From the NCBI GenBank assembly GCA_036386415.1, contig DASVVT010000056.1, positions 19,828 through 83,827 of the forward strand: a DNA stretch of 64,000 bases, in the 5' to 3' direction. Shown here piece after piece: positions 36,972-46,037 of this stretch. Numbering within the stretch: position 1 is the first letter of the stretch; every line of letters begins with the position of its first letter. The DNA comes from DASVVT01 sp036386415. GTDB taxonomy: Bacteria; Acidobacteriota; Blastocatellia; Pyrinomonadales; Pyrinomonadaceae. The notes under the pieces were generated by a model. The model had not been told where the DNA came from. It searched no databases and worked only from the letters and a program-made list of their open reading frames with translations. Both the position numbers and the translations under genes were made by a program.

Positions 36972-37033
36972 GGCAGGGACAAGTCCTCTGCCCGCGTGTT
37001 TACCAGCAACGGGCAGAGGACTTGTCCCTGCCC
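36972..37033. repeat. ~23-bp-arm inverted repeat
   Basis: Arms with gggcagggacaagtcctc on the left and the complement on the right flank a ~15-nt loop. Just downstream of the TIR gene; it could end its transcript. Similar sequence around 37065-37190 carries degenerate ggtaagaaca motifs related to the transposon-end repeats. Confidence 0.65.
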
Positions 37034-37228
37034 CTACAGTTGAACTTTATTTTTCATAGAAATTTTCGAGTGCTTATCGGAAGGCAGTTTAGGTAAGAAC
37101 ATTGATCGAAAATTGAGATGACACAACTCTCATACAAAGGACTTATGGCTATTTTGGGTAAGAACATTATTATCCGTGAACAAAAGTTGTGAGCAAAAAT
37201 AAAGCCGGGTTCATACGATGATGCCAGG

Positions 37229-38350
37229 TCAACGCTTTTGGACGAGCACCTGAAAACTTGTGCTCAAGCCAGCGGGCAAGATCATTTCACGCGCACTTGC
37301 GCGCAGGATGAGTGACTCGGTCTCGTTTCGGGTATCGTTTGTCATGAGTTCAAGCTGATCCAGTAAACCGGCGCGCAGCAGGAATTCATCCTGCCGCTCG
37401 AAGCTGACGTGGCGCAACCCACTTGCTTCTCCCACCTTCCTAATCTGAGTCCAGTTGACTGTGGTCGTGATGTCCTGGTCGCCGGGGTGTGCGAGCGCGT
37501 CATAAGCGAGATGATGCTGGCGGAAGGCGCGCAATGTTCCCGCGCTTCGATGAGGCTCGCCGTATAGATTATCTGCTTCATCGCCGTAATCGACGGTGAT
37601 GAGGTAGCCCCTTTCCAAAATCGCGGCGGCTCTCGTCACCCAATCTTTCGCCGCCAGGTTCACCTCCGCGATCTGCCCTTCGGAGAGGTTTACGCCCGTC
37701 AGCGCGAAATGCTCTAAGAGGCTTGGGATCGTCGGCTCTCGCTCAATCCAGATAAAGTCGCCACGGTCGCTCAAGCCGACGCACAGCTCTAAGAGATGCC
37801 CCTTGCGCATCAAGACGCGATGGATGGGGAAAGAGTCGAGCAGCTCGTTGGAGAAGATGACGCCCGGGTTGAGGGGCTTTTTGATATCGCTCAGACGGCG
37901 AAATTCTACGTGCTGTTTGAAGCGTGCGAGCTGGCACTCGGCACGCTGGCGCGCATCCTGGCTCAGCTCGTCGATCAAGAAACGCGTGGCGGCGAAGACG
38001 CGCGGATAAAAACGCTCGAACGTCTCAAGCACGCCCCGTGCAAAATGGCCTGCGCCTGCGCCCGCTTCCAGGAGCGTCCAGACGTGCGGACTGCCGAGCT
38101 CTTCATACAGGCTGGCGAAATAGCGTGCGCAGGTGGCGGCAAAGAGTGGGCTGCGCTCAGGGCTTGTGCGATAGTCGCCCTTGCGTCCCCAGCGCGTGAG
38201 GTCTCTGCGCTGATAATAACCTTCGTGCGGATCGTAGAGCGCAGCCTCCATCCAATCGCGAAAAGTGATTGCGCCTTCACGCCTGATACGCTCGCGCAAG
38301 CGTTCTGCGAGCGGCGTCTCTATACTCTCTACTGCTTCGGGCGAGGCCAT
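37229..38350 (-). CDS. MidA/NDUFAF7-family SAM methyltransferase
   Basis: 373 aa; ATG 38350 is chosen because upstream sequence belongs to a heptamer repeat. The protein matches the class I SAM-dependent methyltransferases of the MidA/NDUFAF7 group: the SAM loop is LLEAGAGAGHFARGVLE, then FSNELLDSFPIHRV and the diagnostic LITVDYGDEADNLYG, followed by QDITTTVNWTQI. In mitochondria the homologue dimethylates an Arg of complex I subunit NDUFS2; bacterial targets are less clear. N-terminal ITFRDWMEAALYDPHEGYY is the usual opening. Monocistronic, on the minus strand, with the DUF and zinc-ribbon gene upstream. Confidence 0.9.
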   Translation of the reverse strand: MASPEAVESIETPLAERLRERIRREGAITFRDWMEAALYDPHEGYYQRRDLTRWGRKGDYRTSPERSPLFAATCARYFASLYEELGSPHVWTLLEAGAGAGHFARGVLETFERFYPRVFAATRFLIDELSQDARQRAECQLARFKQHVEFRRLSDIKKPLNPGVIFSNELLDSFPIHRVLMRKGHLLELCVGLSDRGDFIWIEREPTIPSLLEHFALTGVNLSEGQIAEVNLAAKDWVTRAAAILERGYLITVDYGDEADNLYGEPHRSAGTLRAFRQHHLAYDALAHPGDQDITTTVNWTQIRKVGEASGLRHVSFERQDEFLLRAGLLDQLELMTNDTRNETESLILRASAREMILPAGLSTSFQVLVQKR

Positions 38351-38357
38351 ATCCTGC

Positions 38358-38441
38358 GAGTTTCGAGTGACGGGTTTCGAGTTTCGAGCTAAAGATAGCT
38401 TGTTCCAAACTCGGAACACGTCACCCGCGTAACTCGAAACC
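38358..38441. repeat. heptamer palindrome (gtttcga)
   Basis: The left arm repeats gtttcga and the right arm repeats tcgaaac, with a loop rich in A and T. The same family is seen at 47314-47370 and 52885-52966. It fills the space between two minus-strand genes. Confidence 0.8.
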
Positions 38442-38992
38442 TATTTATCTGGCCGCTCATCAAGCAGCCTGGTGGTGTTCTCGGTCACGCTCGGCGGTGC
38501 AGCCAGCTCGGAGGTATCCACGGGCCGACGCCAGGCAGGGATCGGAGCGCCTTGCGCAGGGGGGAGCGCAGAGCCGCGCTGTGGCGTGCTCAGCCGCGCG
38601 GGCATGGCTGGTGGAACATAGTGCGGCGCGGCCTCCGGCGTCACGGTAGGGTTGTTATCTTCCAGAAAGACTGCGTACAGTATGCGCAGCAGGCCGCCCA
38701 TAGTTAATAAGACAGCAGTGAGCGGGATTAACTCGCCCGGTAGTCCGAGCATCGCGACCCCTAAAAAGATCACAATGGGAACGATCAGCATGGTGCTGAG
38801 CATCAACATCGCTCCCTGGCGTATCCCCTTCTGGCGCGGCGAGAGGCCGGATTGATAACCTGTGGTCGGGATCAGGGGAAGCGTACCGCCGGTTGCGAGC
38901 AGGTCTGTGACCGGGGCTAGCGGGAAACCACAGCGCGAACAGTAGCGTACATTGTCATCCACCTGCTGCTGGCCGCATTTTGGGCAATACAT
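38441..38992 (-). CDS. zinc-ribbon membrane protein
   Basis: 183 aa. An N-terminal zinc ribbon (MYCPKCGQQQVDDNVRYCSRCGFPL) supplies two CxxC pairs. Two hydrophobic helices follow (GAMLMLSTMLIVPIVIFLGVAML is split here as LMLSTMLIVPIVIFLG, and PLTAVLLTMGGLLRILYAVF), then a Pro-rich cytoplasmic tail. The composition is that of the common zinc-ribbon-plus-TM proteins of Acidobacteriota. Function unknown; a regulatory or scaffold role is only a guess. Monocistronic. Confidence 0.75.
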   Translation of the reverse strand: MYCPKCGQQQVDDNVRYCSRCGFPLAPVTDLLATGGTLPLIPTTGYQSGLSPRQKGIRQGAMLMLSTMLIVPIVIFLGVAMLGLPGELIPLTAVLLTMGGLLRILYAVFLEDNNPTVTPEAAPHYVPPAMPARLSTPQRGSALPPAQGAPIPAWRRPVDTSELAAPPSVTENTTRLLDERPDK

Positions 38993-39113
38993 GCTAGGAG
39001 ACCTCGCTTTACCAAAAATGAACAGGCGTCAGCACGTGCGCTGCTCATGCCTATCAACTTGAGAGCACCCGCTCGTCAACGCGGTTGAAGCTTGCCTGCC
39101 GAAGTTGCCCCGT

Positions 39114-39590
39114 TCATATACGCGGCAGGCGCGCATCCGAGAAGAGCCTGAAGGTTGCAACCGCTCGACCTTGATGATCGGCGGCGCGTGTGAGCGTTTC
39201 CAAGAGCAGCCGACAGAGCGGCTGCATTTCGCCCGACGGCACTTTGATCTCCCTCAGCAGATCATCATCGCTCTGAAAGAGCGCGAAGCCGCGCCGCCGC
39301 ATAGCTTCCACCTCCATCAAATATTCTGTCACGCGCTCTTTTGTCGAGAGAGATTCCGGCAGCGTCCACTCGAAAGGATCGTCCCACAGGTTCACGGTGA
39401 TGCCGCCGAAAGTCTGTTCCACAGCGGCTGCGCTACGCAAGAGATGCTCGCCGCAAGAGTAGACCGGAAATGCTCTCGACAAGCGGCGAGGCTGCCAGTA
39501 GAGCCGCTCGGCTGCAACGGCTTCGATCAACGCCAACGCGCGCGCGTGGAGTCGTGCGTACTGTTCGTCCAGACAACCGACAAATAACAT
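39114..39590 (-). CDS. DinB-like protein
   Basis: 158 aa, four-helix pattern without signal peptide. His residues in SCGEHLLRSAA and TRAADHQGRAV fall where DinB/YfiT-like proteins bind a metal ion, although the third His is not obvious. The middle PFEWTLPESLSTKERVTEYL also fits. Family roles are thiol transfer (mycothiol/bacillithiol) or unknown. Isolated, followed by a repeat element. Confidence 0.6.
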   Translation of the reverse strand: MLFVGCLDEQYARLHARALALIEAVAAERLYWQPRRLSRAFPVYSCGEHLLRSAAAVEQTFGGITVNLWDDPFEWTLPESLSTKERVTEYLMEVEAMRRRGFALFQSDDDLLREIKVPSGEMQPLCRLLLETLTRAADHQGRAVATFRLFSDARLPRI

Positions 39591-39599
39591 TGCAGAAAC

Positions 39600-39747
39600 A
39601 GTAGACAGTAGTCAGTAGTCAGTAGCCAGTAGAAAGAACGCCGCAGCGCCAGGCATTGCTGCCTAATATGATTGAGTGGCTCAATACGAAAACGCATCAA
39701 CCGATTTTCTTTTCTACTGGCTACTGTCTACCGTCTACTGTCTACTT
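39600..39747. repeat. MITE-like element with heptamer arms (agtagtc)
   Basis: The left arm repeats cagtagt/agtagac heptamers and the right arm is the complement. The ~90-nt core includes cgaaaacgcatcaac, shared with the copies at 41381-41526 and (reverse) 58545-58681. It ends 5 nt before the aldehyde dehydrogenase stop. Confidence 0.85.
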
Positions 39748-39751
39748 CTTT

Positions 39752-41260
39752 TCATTGTCCAAACCATCCAATCGGCTTGCCGGAGAGATCGACCCAGACG
39801 CTCTTAATGTGCGTGTAAAGCTCAAGCGCGTGCTTGCCCATCTCGCGGCCATAGCCGGATTGCTTGAAGCCGCCGAAGGGTGAGGCGGCATTGAACATGT
39901 TGAAGGTGTTGATCCAGATCACTCCGGCATGAATCTCTTTGGCGAAGCGGTGCGCGCGCGTGATGTCACGCGTCCAGAGTCCGGCGGAGAGGCCGTAGAT
40001 GGTCTCGTTGGCCTGTCTGATCAGATCATCCTCGTCCTTGAACGTGATCGCGCAGGTGACGGGGCCGAAAATCTCTTCCTGTGCGACCCGCATCTTGTTC
40101 TTCACCTCACCGAAGATCGTCGGCTGGAAGAAGTAGCCGCCCTGAAACTCTCCCTCAAGCTGTGGCGGCTCGCCGCCCGTCAGCACGGTCGCGCCTTCAT
40201 CGCGCGCGATGTCGACGTAGCCTTTGATCCGTGTGAGCTGCTCTTCGGAGACCTGCGGCCCCATGTGCGTGGCCTTATCCATAGGGTTGCCGACCTTGAT
40301 CTTCTGCGCCTTCTCTTTGAGACGGTCTAAGAATTCATCCTTGACCTCTTCGGCCACGAAAAGCCGCGAGCCTGCGCAGCAGACCTGCCCCTGGTTGAAG
40401 AAGATGCCCATCATCGCGCCGTTGACGGCCTGCTCAAGGTCCGCATCGGCGAAGATGATGTTGGGCGCTTTGCCGCCCAACTCCAATGAGACCTTGGTCA
40501 GATTCTGCGCGGCCTCGCGCGCAATGATCTTGCCGACTTCCGTCGAGCCCGTGAAAGCGATCTTGTCGATACCGGGATGCGAAGCGAGAGCCGCCCCGGC
40601 GGTCTCACCATAACCGGGCACGATGTTGACGACGCCGTCCGGGAAGCCCGCTTCCTGAATCAATTTCCCAAGCTCCATCGCGTTGACGGGGGTCTGTTCG
40701 GCGGGCTTGAGCACCACAGTGTTTCCGGCGGCCAGGGCAGGCGCGAGTTTCCATGCGGCCATCAGGAGCGGGAAGTTCCAGGGAATGATCTGCCCGCAGA
40801 CGCCGAGCGGCTCGCGCAAGGTGTAGTTGAACATCTGGCCGGGCACGGGGATGGTCTCGCCTTCGATCTTGGTCGCATAGCCCGCGAAGTATTCAAAATT
40901 TTCGACGACCTGCGGCAGATCAACGTAAGTGGATTCGCGTATCGGCTTGCCGTTGTCTGCTGTTTCAAGTGCGGCGAGCTCCGTCGAATGTTCTTCGATC
41001 AGTTGTGACAGCTTGTAGAGGAGACGACCGCGATCACGCGCGCTCATCTTCGACCATTTGCCTTCAAAAGCGCGGCGCGCGGCGTCCACCGCCTTGTCTA
41101 TATCTGCTTTGTCTGCTTCGGCGACTTCGGCCAGCGTCTCGCCCGTCGCCGGATTAGGCGTCTGGAATGTTTTACCTGATTCGGCATCCACCCATTTTCC
41201 GTCTATGAAAAGTTGGTATTTGCGCGGCGTATCTGACGCGGCTGGTTGCGCGGACGACAT
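39752..41260 (-). CDS. NAD(P)-dependent aldehyde dehydrogenase
   Basis: 502 aa, full length. The nucleotide site includes IIPWNFPLLMAAWK and AFTGSTEVGKII. The catalytic Glu is in LELGGKAPNIIF and the catalytic Cys in NQGQVCCAGSRLF. The end VWINTFNMFNAASPFGGFKQSGYGREMG (split: TFNMFNAASPFGGFKQSG) is typical of class 1/2 ALDH, the retinal/betaine-aldehyde type. It oxidises aldehydes to acids. Start ATG 41260 with aaggag upstream. Substrate not decidable from sequence; broad aliphatic aldehydes are likely. Monocistronic between two agtagtc elements. Confidence 0.93.
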   Translation of the reverse strand: MSSAQPAASDTPRKYQLFIDGKWVDAESGKTFQTPNPATGETLAEVAEADKADIDKAVDAARRAFEGKWSKMSARDRGRLLYKLSQLIEEHSTELAALETADNGKPIRESTYVDLPQVVENFEYFAGYATKIEGETIPVPGQMFNYTLREPLGVCGQIIPWNFPLLMAAWKLAPALAAGNTVVLKPAEQTPVNAMELGKLIQEAGFPDGVVNIVPGYGETAGAALASHPGIDKIAFTGSTEVGKIIAREAAQNLTKVSLELGGKAPNIIFADADLEQAVNGAMMGIFFNQGQVCCAGSRLFVAEEVKDEFLDRLKEKAQKIKVGNPMDKATHMGPQVSEEQLTRIKGYVDIARDEGATVLTGGEPPQLEGEFQGGYFFQPTIFGEVKNKMRVAQEEIFGPVTCAITFKDEDDLIRQANETIYGLSAGLWTRDITRAHRFAKEIHAGVIWINTFNMFNAASPFGGFKQSGYGREMGKHALELYTHIKSVWVDLSGKPIGWFGQ

Positions 41261-41380
41261 AGAGATTTACTCCTTAAAAGAAAGATTTTGTGTCAACAGC
41301 AAACGGGCTCGAAATCACTGTCCCCATCCCCTCTACTGTTCACAATCCAAGATTAGCTTGACCTTTACTCTATCACAAAG

Positions 41381-41526
41381 AAGTAGACAGTAGACAGTAG
41401 TCAGTAGCCAGTAGATAAAGCCAGAGTGGCATACTTTGTTGTCACTATAATTTAGAAGCTTGTGTCACGAAAACGCATCAACTGCTTTTCTTTTCTACTG
41501 ACTACTGACTACTGTCTACTGTCTAC
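41381..41526. repeat. MITE-like element with heptamer arms (agtagtc)
   Basis: A copy of the same ~145-bp element, with core gagtggcatactttgttgtc and cgaaaacgcatcaac. The copy at 46442-46582 is the reverse orientation of this core. The right arm overlaps the last codons of the ion-channel gene. Confidence 0.85.
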
Positions 41527-42666
41527 TTCTTTGTGCGGCTCTTCCATCTCTTCGTCTGCGGCGTAGCGCAGGTCTCGGTCGCCAGTGACTTCATCCCAGT
41601 CGTAGCCCAGGTAGTGTGAGATACGATGAAGCTCCGATTCCCATTCTTCGCGCTGCGCTTGATACTCGTCCAGGCCCGCGTCACGGTCGCGCCGAGTTTT
41701 AATGCCCGCGTCGTTCAAGCGGCGCATCGTCTCTTTATAGCGAAGCCTCCAACGCTGCTCTTCCTCCGCAGTGATCTCGTAGCGCTGCTCGGTGCGTCTT
41801 TCCAGGTCGAGCGAGGCGACCAGCGCGCCGAGGACGTGGCGCACGCTCGCCTCCAAGGTGCGCACCTCCGGGCGATTCCTGATCTCAGCGTATTCATCCC
41901 TGTCCAGGCAGGCGCGAATCACAGCGCAGGTTTCCAGCAGCAGAAAGAGGATGCGCGGCAGGCTTTTATAGACTTCGACGGGATGAAAATAGTGTATGAC
42001 GGGGTGCTCGATGTGCGACTCTAGCAGGCTCTGAATGTCGCGCGTGGCAATGCGCATCGTATCCTGCAATCCGTAGAAGCGCCCCTCGACGAAGTGGTGG
42101 CGTATGAAGCCTGCCACATCAGCCCCCTCTTCCGCCTGGTGATAGAGCGAGATGGCGATGGTGCGCTTGCGCTCGAGCGCGCTGTAGACCGTCAGCAGGT
42201 ACGTGATGACGAGCGAGATGGCGGCGAAGCCCGAAGCCGATTCGAACATCGCGACGAGGCGCATCTGAAATGTGCGCGGCACGACATCGCCGTAACCGAC
42301 CGTGGTCAGCGTGATGCCGCTGAAGTAGAGCGACTCGTTCCAGGCGGGGCTTCTGGTCTCCGCGCCCACCAGGAAATGTTCAGGCATGCGCGGGTAGTAG
42401 ATCAAGGCAAAGGCGATCACAAGCAGCACTATGTAGATGAAGATCAGAGAAGGTAAGAGCAGAGGGCCGACCGTATTGAGCAGGCGGTGTCGGCGCGGAC
42501 GCGAAAGCCTGAAAGAGAACGCGCGCATGATACGCCAGACGATGCGGTTCAGGCTCTCGCCAATCGGCCCGAAGCGCGCGCTCGCATGAAGAATCGTCGC
42601 GTAAAGATCGTAGGCGACGAGCAGCAACAGCGCCCCGCCCAGAAATGTAAAGAGAACAGTTTGCAA
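41509..42666 (-). CDS. potassium-channel-like membrane protein
   Basis: 385 aa from a TTG at 42666. Membrane helices: VLFTFLGGALLLLVAYDL, LLLPSLIFIYIVLLVIAFALI, a pore loop with TLTTVGYGDVVP (the K+ selectivity filter TVGYGD), and FAAISLVITYLLTVYSAL. The C-terminal ~230 residues are soluble, helical and charged, without a recognisable RCK domain. A two-TM or three-TM K+ channel with a novel tail is the best call. The last ~6 residues are encoded by a repeat element, which may have replaced the original end. Promoter lies within 42667-42829. Confidence 0.85.
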   Translation of the reverse strand: MQTVLFTFLGGALLLLVAYDLYATILHASARFGPIGESLNRIVWRIMRAFSFRLSRPRRHRLLNTVGPLLLPSLIFIYIVLLVIAFALIYYPRMPEHFLVGAETRSPAWNESLYFSGITLTTVGYGDVVPRTFQMRLVAMFESASGFAAISLVITYLLTVYSALERKRTIAISLYHQAEEGADVAGFIRHHFVEGRFYGLQDTMRIATRDIQSLLESHIEHPVIHYFHPVEVYKSLPRILFLLLETCAVIRACLDRDEYAEIRNRPEVRTLEASVRHVLGALVASLDLERRTEQRYEITAEEEQRWRLRYKETMRRLNDAGIKTRRDRDAGLDEYQAQREEWESELHRISHYLGYDWDEVTGDRDLRYAADEEMEEPHKEVDSRQ

Positions 42667-42829
42667 TTAACTGATCTAACGCTTTGCAAGAAAGAAGCGA
42701 AGGATGAATCGAGACGAAAAGCTTAAGGCAGCACAGGCCAGCGGGTTTTTCTACACCTTCTACTTATCGGCCTACTGACTGCTTTTCTTTCGCCCTTCGC
42801 CTTTCTCCTTTTCTATTCCCTGCCCTTCA

Positions 42830-45724
42830 TTAACCCTGTGCGAGAAGTTGCCGCAGCACGAAGGGGAGAATGCCGCCGTGCTGGTAATAGTCGATCTCGA
42901 TGGGCGTGTCTATGCGCAGGGTGACGGGCACTTCTACAGATTCGCCGCTCGTGCGGTGGACGACCAGCGTCACGTCCTGTTGCGGCCTGATCTGCCCGCT
43001 CTCCAGACCCAGGATGTCGAAAGTCTCCGTGCCGTCAAGATTGAGCGAGGCAGCGTTTGTGCCCTCCTTGAATTGACACGGCAGCACGCCCATACCGACG
43101 AGGTTGCTGCGATGTATGCGCTCGAAGCTCTGTGCGACGACGGCGCGCACGCCCAGAAGGCGCGTCCCCTTAGCAGCCCAGTCGCGCGAGCTTCCAGTGC
43201 CGTACTCCTGCCCGCTGATGACGACGAGCGGAACGCCCGCCGCCTGGTAGTGTATCGAAGCGTCATAAATGCTCATCTGCTCGCCAACGGGTTGCAGGGT
43301 CGTGACGCCGCCTTCAGTGCCCGGAACCATGAGGTTTTTGATGCGCACGTTGGCGAACGTGCCCCGCACCATCACCTGATGATTGCCGCGCCGCGAGCCG
43401 TAGGAATTGAAATCCTCGACCGAGACGCCGCGCAGTTGCAGGTAGACGCCAGCCGGAGAGGTCGGCTTGATCGCTCCCGCCGGGCTGATGTGATCCGTCG
43501 TCACACTGTCGCCGAAGATGGCGAGCGGGCGCGCGCCGCGTATGTCGCAGAAGCGCCCCGCCTCCATACTGAACCTCTCGAAGTAGGGCGGCTCCTGTAT
43601 GTAGGTCGATTGCGATTCCCAGTCGTAGACGAGGCCTGTGCTGGTCGGAATCTCGTTCCAGAGCGGGTTCTGTTCCGCAAAGTCACTGTAGAGGCGGCGA
43701 TACGTTTCGGGGTCGAAAGCCGCCTGCATTAACTGGTTGACCTCTTCAAGCGTCGGCCAGATGTCGCGCAGGTAAACGTCTTCACCATTCGTTCCTTTGC
43801 CCAGAGGCTCGCTGCTCATGTCGATGTTGACGCGACCCGCCAGGGCAAAGGCGACGACGAGCGGCGGGCTCATCAGGAAGTTGGCTTTGACGCTCTGGTG
43901 AACACGCGCCTCGAAATTGCGATTGCCCGACAGCACGCTCGCCGCGACCAAATCCTGTTTGATGATGACATCTTCGATGCGCGGGTCGAGCGGCCCGGAG
44001 TTGCCGATGCAGGTCGTACAGCCGTAGCCGACCAGGTTGAAGCCGATCTGGTTGAGATACTGCTGAAGTCCGGTCTTCTCGTAATATTCCGTGACCACGC
44101 GCGAGCCGGGCGCAAGCGAGGTCTTCACAGAAGGGTCTACACGAAGCCCGCGCTCGACGGCCTTTTTCGCCAGGAGGCCAGCCGCCAGCATCACGCTCGG
44201 GTTCGAGGTGTTCGTGCAAGAGGTGATGGCTGCAATGACCACGTCGCCGTGGCCGAGGTCGTCTTCCCTGTCTGGAAATTCATCCAGTGGAACGCCCTCA
44301 ACACGATCCGGCGTCGGACGATTGTTCATCATCTCGATTTCGGTCAGGGCGCTGGTGTTCTTGAAGCTCTCGTTGCCTGCGCCCTCCGGCACAGTCTCCG
44401 GCTCCTGCGTGCCGCCCCCCGTGATATGTATATCCGACTGTTGCAATACTGGCAGGATTCGATGGCCGTTCTCGACCGGGAAGCGGTTGCCTAATTCTTC
44501 GATTGCTTTACCATAGCCGTTCTCTTTGACGGGCTGCTGGAAGATGTCTATGAATTTATCTTTCAGCTCCGTCAGCTCGATGCGATCCTGCGGGCGTTTC
44601 GGCCCGGCCACGCTCGGACGAATCTCGCCCAGATCAAGCTCCAGCACGCTCGAGTAATCGCACTCACCTTTGCGCGGGATGCCGAAAAGGCTCTGCGCCG
44701 TCAGATAGTTGCGAATCGCCTCGACCTGCTGAGGCGTGCGCCCCGTCGCCGTGTAGTACTCTAAGGACTTCTCATCGACGGGGAAGAAGCCCATCGTCGC
44801 GCCGTATTCGGGGGCCATGTTGGCGATGGTCGCGCGATCCGCGAGCGGCAGGCTGGCCGCGCCTTCACCGTGAAACTCTACGAACTTGCCGACGACCTTG
44901 GCCTTGCGGAGCATCTCCGTGACGCGCAGCACCAGGTCGGTCGCCGTCACGCCCTCGCGCAATTGGCCGCTCATGTGTACGCCGACCACGTCGGGCGTCA
45001 GAATGTAAACGGGCTGTCCGAGCATGCCCGCCTCGGCCTCTATGCCGCCGACGCCCCAGCCCACCACGCCGATGCCGTTAATCATCGTCGTATGTGAATC
45101 CGTGCCGACAAGCGTATCGGGGTAATAGATGCCGTCTTTTTCCAGCACGCCTTTAGCCAGGTATTCGAGGTTCACCTGATGCACGATGCCTATGTCCGGC
45201 GGCACAACCTGAAAACCATCGAACGCCTGCATACCCCACTTGAGAAACTGGTAGCGCGAGCGATTACGCTTGAACTCCATCTCCATGTTCATGAGGAAAG
45301 CATCGGCGGTGCTCGAAAAATCGACCTGCACGGAATGGTCTATCACGAGATCGACGGGCACGAGCGGCTCGATCAACTTCGGGTCGCGTCCCATACGCTC
45401 GACCACGGAGCGCATCGCGGCCAAATCAACCAGCAGCGGCACGCCCGTGAAATCCTGCAAGAGGACGCGCGCGACGATGAATGGAATCTCCTCTGTACGT
45501 TCCGCCACAGGTTTCCAGTTCGCCAACTCCCTCACGTTCGCTTCCGTCACCTTTTTGCCGTCCACATTGCGCAGGACGGATTCCAGGACGATGCGAATGC
45601 TCACGGGCAGACGCGAGACAGGCCCGACGCCCTCTTTCTCAAGCTGGGGCAAAGAATAGTAGCGGCCTTCGCCACCAGCGCCCGTTTGAAAGCTTTGCAG
45701 TGTATTGAAGAGATTATGTGGCAT
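42830..45724 (-). CDS. acnA: aconitate hydratase
   Basis: 964 aa, the AcnA/IRP-type aconitase that converts citrate to isocitrate in the TCA cycle. The [4Fe-4S] cysteines are in AAITSCTNTSNPSVM and GCTTCIGNSGPL. Active-site texts such as ILTPDVVGVHMSG, LVGTDSHTTMINGIGVVGWG (split here: TDSHTTMINGIG) and GQEYGTGSSRDWAAKG are intact. It is longer than the usual ~890-900 aa because of an acidic insert between the first half and the SCTNTSNP segment (VLQQSDIHITGGGTQE and following). The start has no other candidate. Monocistronic, on the minus strand; part of core metabolism. Confidence 0.95.
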   Translation of the reverse strand: MPHNLFNTLQSFQTGAGGEGRYYSLPQLEKEGVGPVSRLPVSIRIVLESVLRNVDGKKVTEANVRELANWKPVAERTEEIPFIVARVLLQDFTGVPLLVDLAAMRSVVERMGRDPKLIEPLVPVDLVIDHSVQVDFSSTADAFLMNMEMEFKRNRSRYQFLKWGMQAFDGFQVVPPDIGIVHQVNLEYLAKGVLEKDGIYYPDTLVGTDSHTTMINGIGVVGWGVGGIEAEAGMLGQPVYILTPDVVGVHMSGQLREGVTATDLVLRVTEMLRKAKVVGKFVEFHGEGAASLPLADRATIANMAPEYGATMGFFPVDEKSLEYYTATGRTPQQVEAIRNYLTAQSLFGIPRKGECDYSSVLELDLGEIRPSVAGPKRPQDRIELTELKDKFIDIFQQPVKENGYGKAIEELGNRFPVENGHRILPVLQQSDIHITGGGTQEPETVPEGAGNESFKNTSALTEIEMMNNRPTPDRVEGVPLDEFPDREDDLGHGDVVIAAITSCTNTSNPSVMLAAGLLAKKAVERGLRVDPSVKTSLAPGSRVVTEYYEKTGLQQYLNQIGFNLVGYGCTTCIGNSGPLDPRIEDVIIKQDLVAASVLSGNRNFEARVHQSVKANFLMSPPLVVAFALAGRVNIDMSSEPLGKGTNGEDVYLRDIWPTLEEVNQLMQAAFDPETYRRLYSDFAEQNPLWNEIPTSTGLVYDWESQSTYIQEPPYFERFSMEAGRFCDIRGARPLAIFGDSVTTDHISPAGAIKPTSPAGVYLQLRGVSVEDFNSYGSRRGNHQVMVRGTFANVRIKNLMVPGTEGGVTTLQPVGEQMSIYDASIHYQAAGVPLVVISGQEYGTGSSRDWAAKGTRLLGVRAVVAQSFERIHRSNLVGMGVLPCQFKEGTNAASLNLDGTETFDILGLESGQIRPQQDVTLVVHRTSGESVEVPVTLRIDTPIEIDYYQHGGILPFVLRQLLAQG

Positions 45725-45935
45725 GGTTATTCAGACTCAAGAGCGCATTTCTGCGGACGAAATACACCGTTCCGGGGTCAATGTTGATTGTTTCTAGTGA
45801 ACAAAGTTTAGTGTATGGCGCGTGCGCCTGAAACGTCAAGCAACAGGCCGGAAAGCCCTTCCGTATCGCCCGCAGGTTAAGCCTGATTGCCGGTTTTCCG
45901 AGCCATCTGTTATAGTTCAAGCCATCAGCGACATA

Positions 45936-46020
45936 AAGTCTGGAGTCTGAAGTCTGGAGTCAAGAGTCAAAGAATGAACTGGCTGTTGACTCCAGACTCC
46001 AGACTCTAGACTCCAGACTT
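45936..46020. repeat. heptamer palindrome (gtctgga)
   Basis: The left arm iterates gtctgga and gtcaaga heptamers; the right arm iterates tccagac. It lies 18 nt before the start of the DUF6335 gene, so unlike most copies it sits in a 5' region. The 45725-45935 stretch before it has no recognisable feature. Confidence 0.8.
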
Positions 46021-46037
46021 GTAAGGAGACCAGGAAG

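Noticed and set aside
39600..39650. Tandem agtagtc words looked at first like a short CRISPR or microsatellite array
   Set aside because: The unit is 7 bp, there are no unique spacers, and the other arm is complementary. It is a palindromic intergenic repeat, not a CRISPR array.
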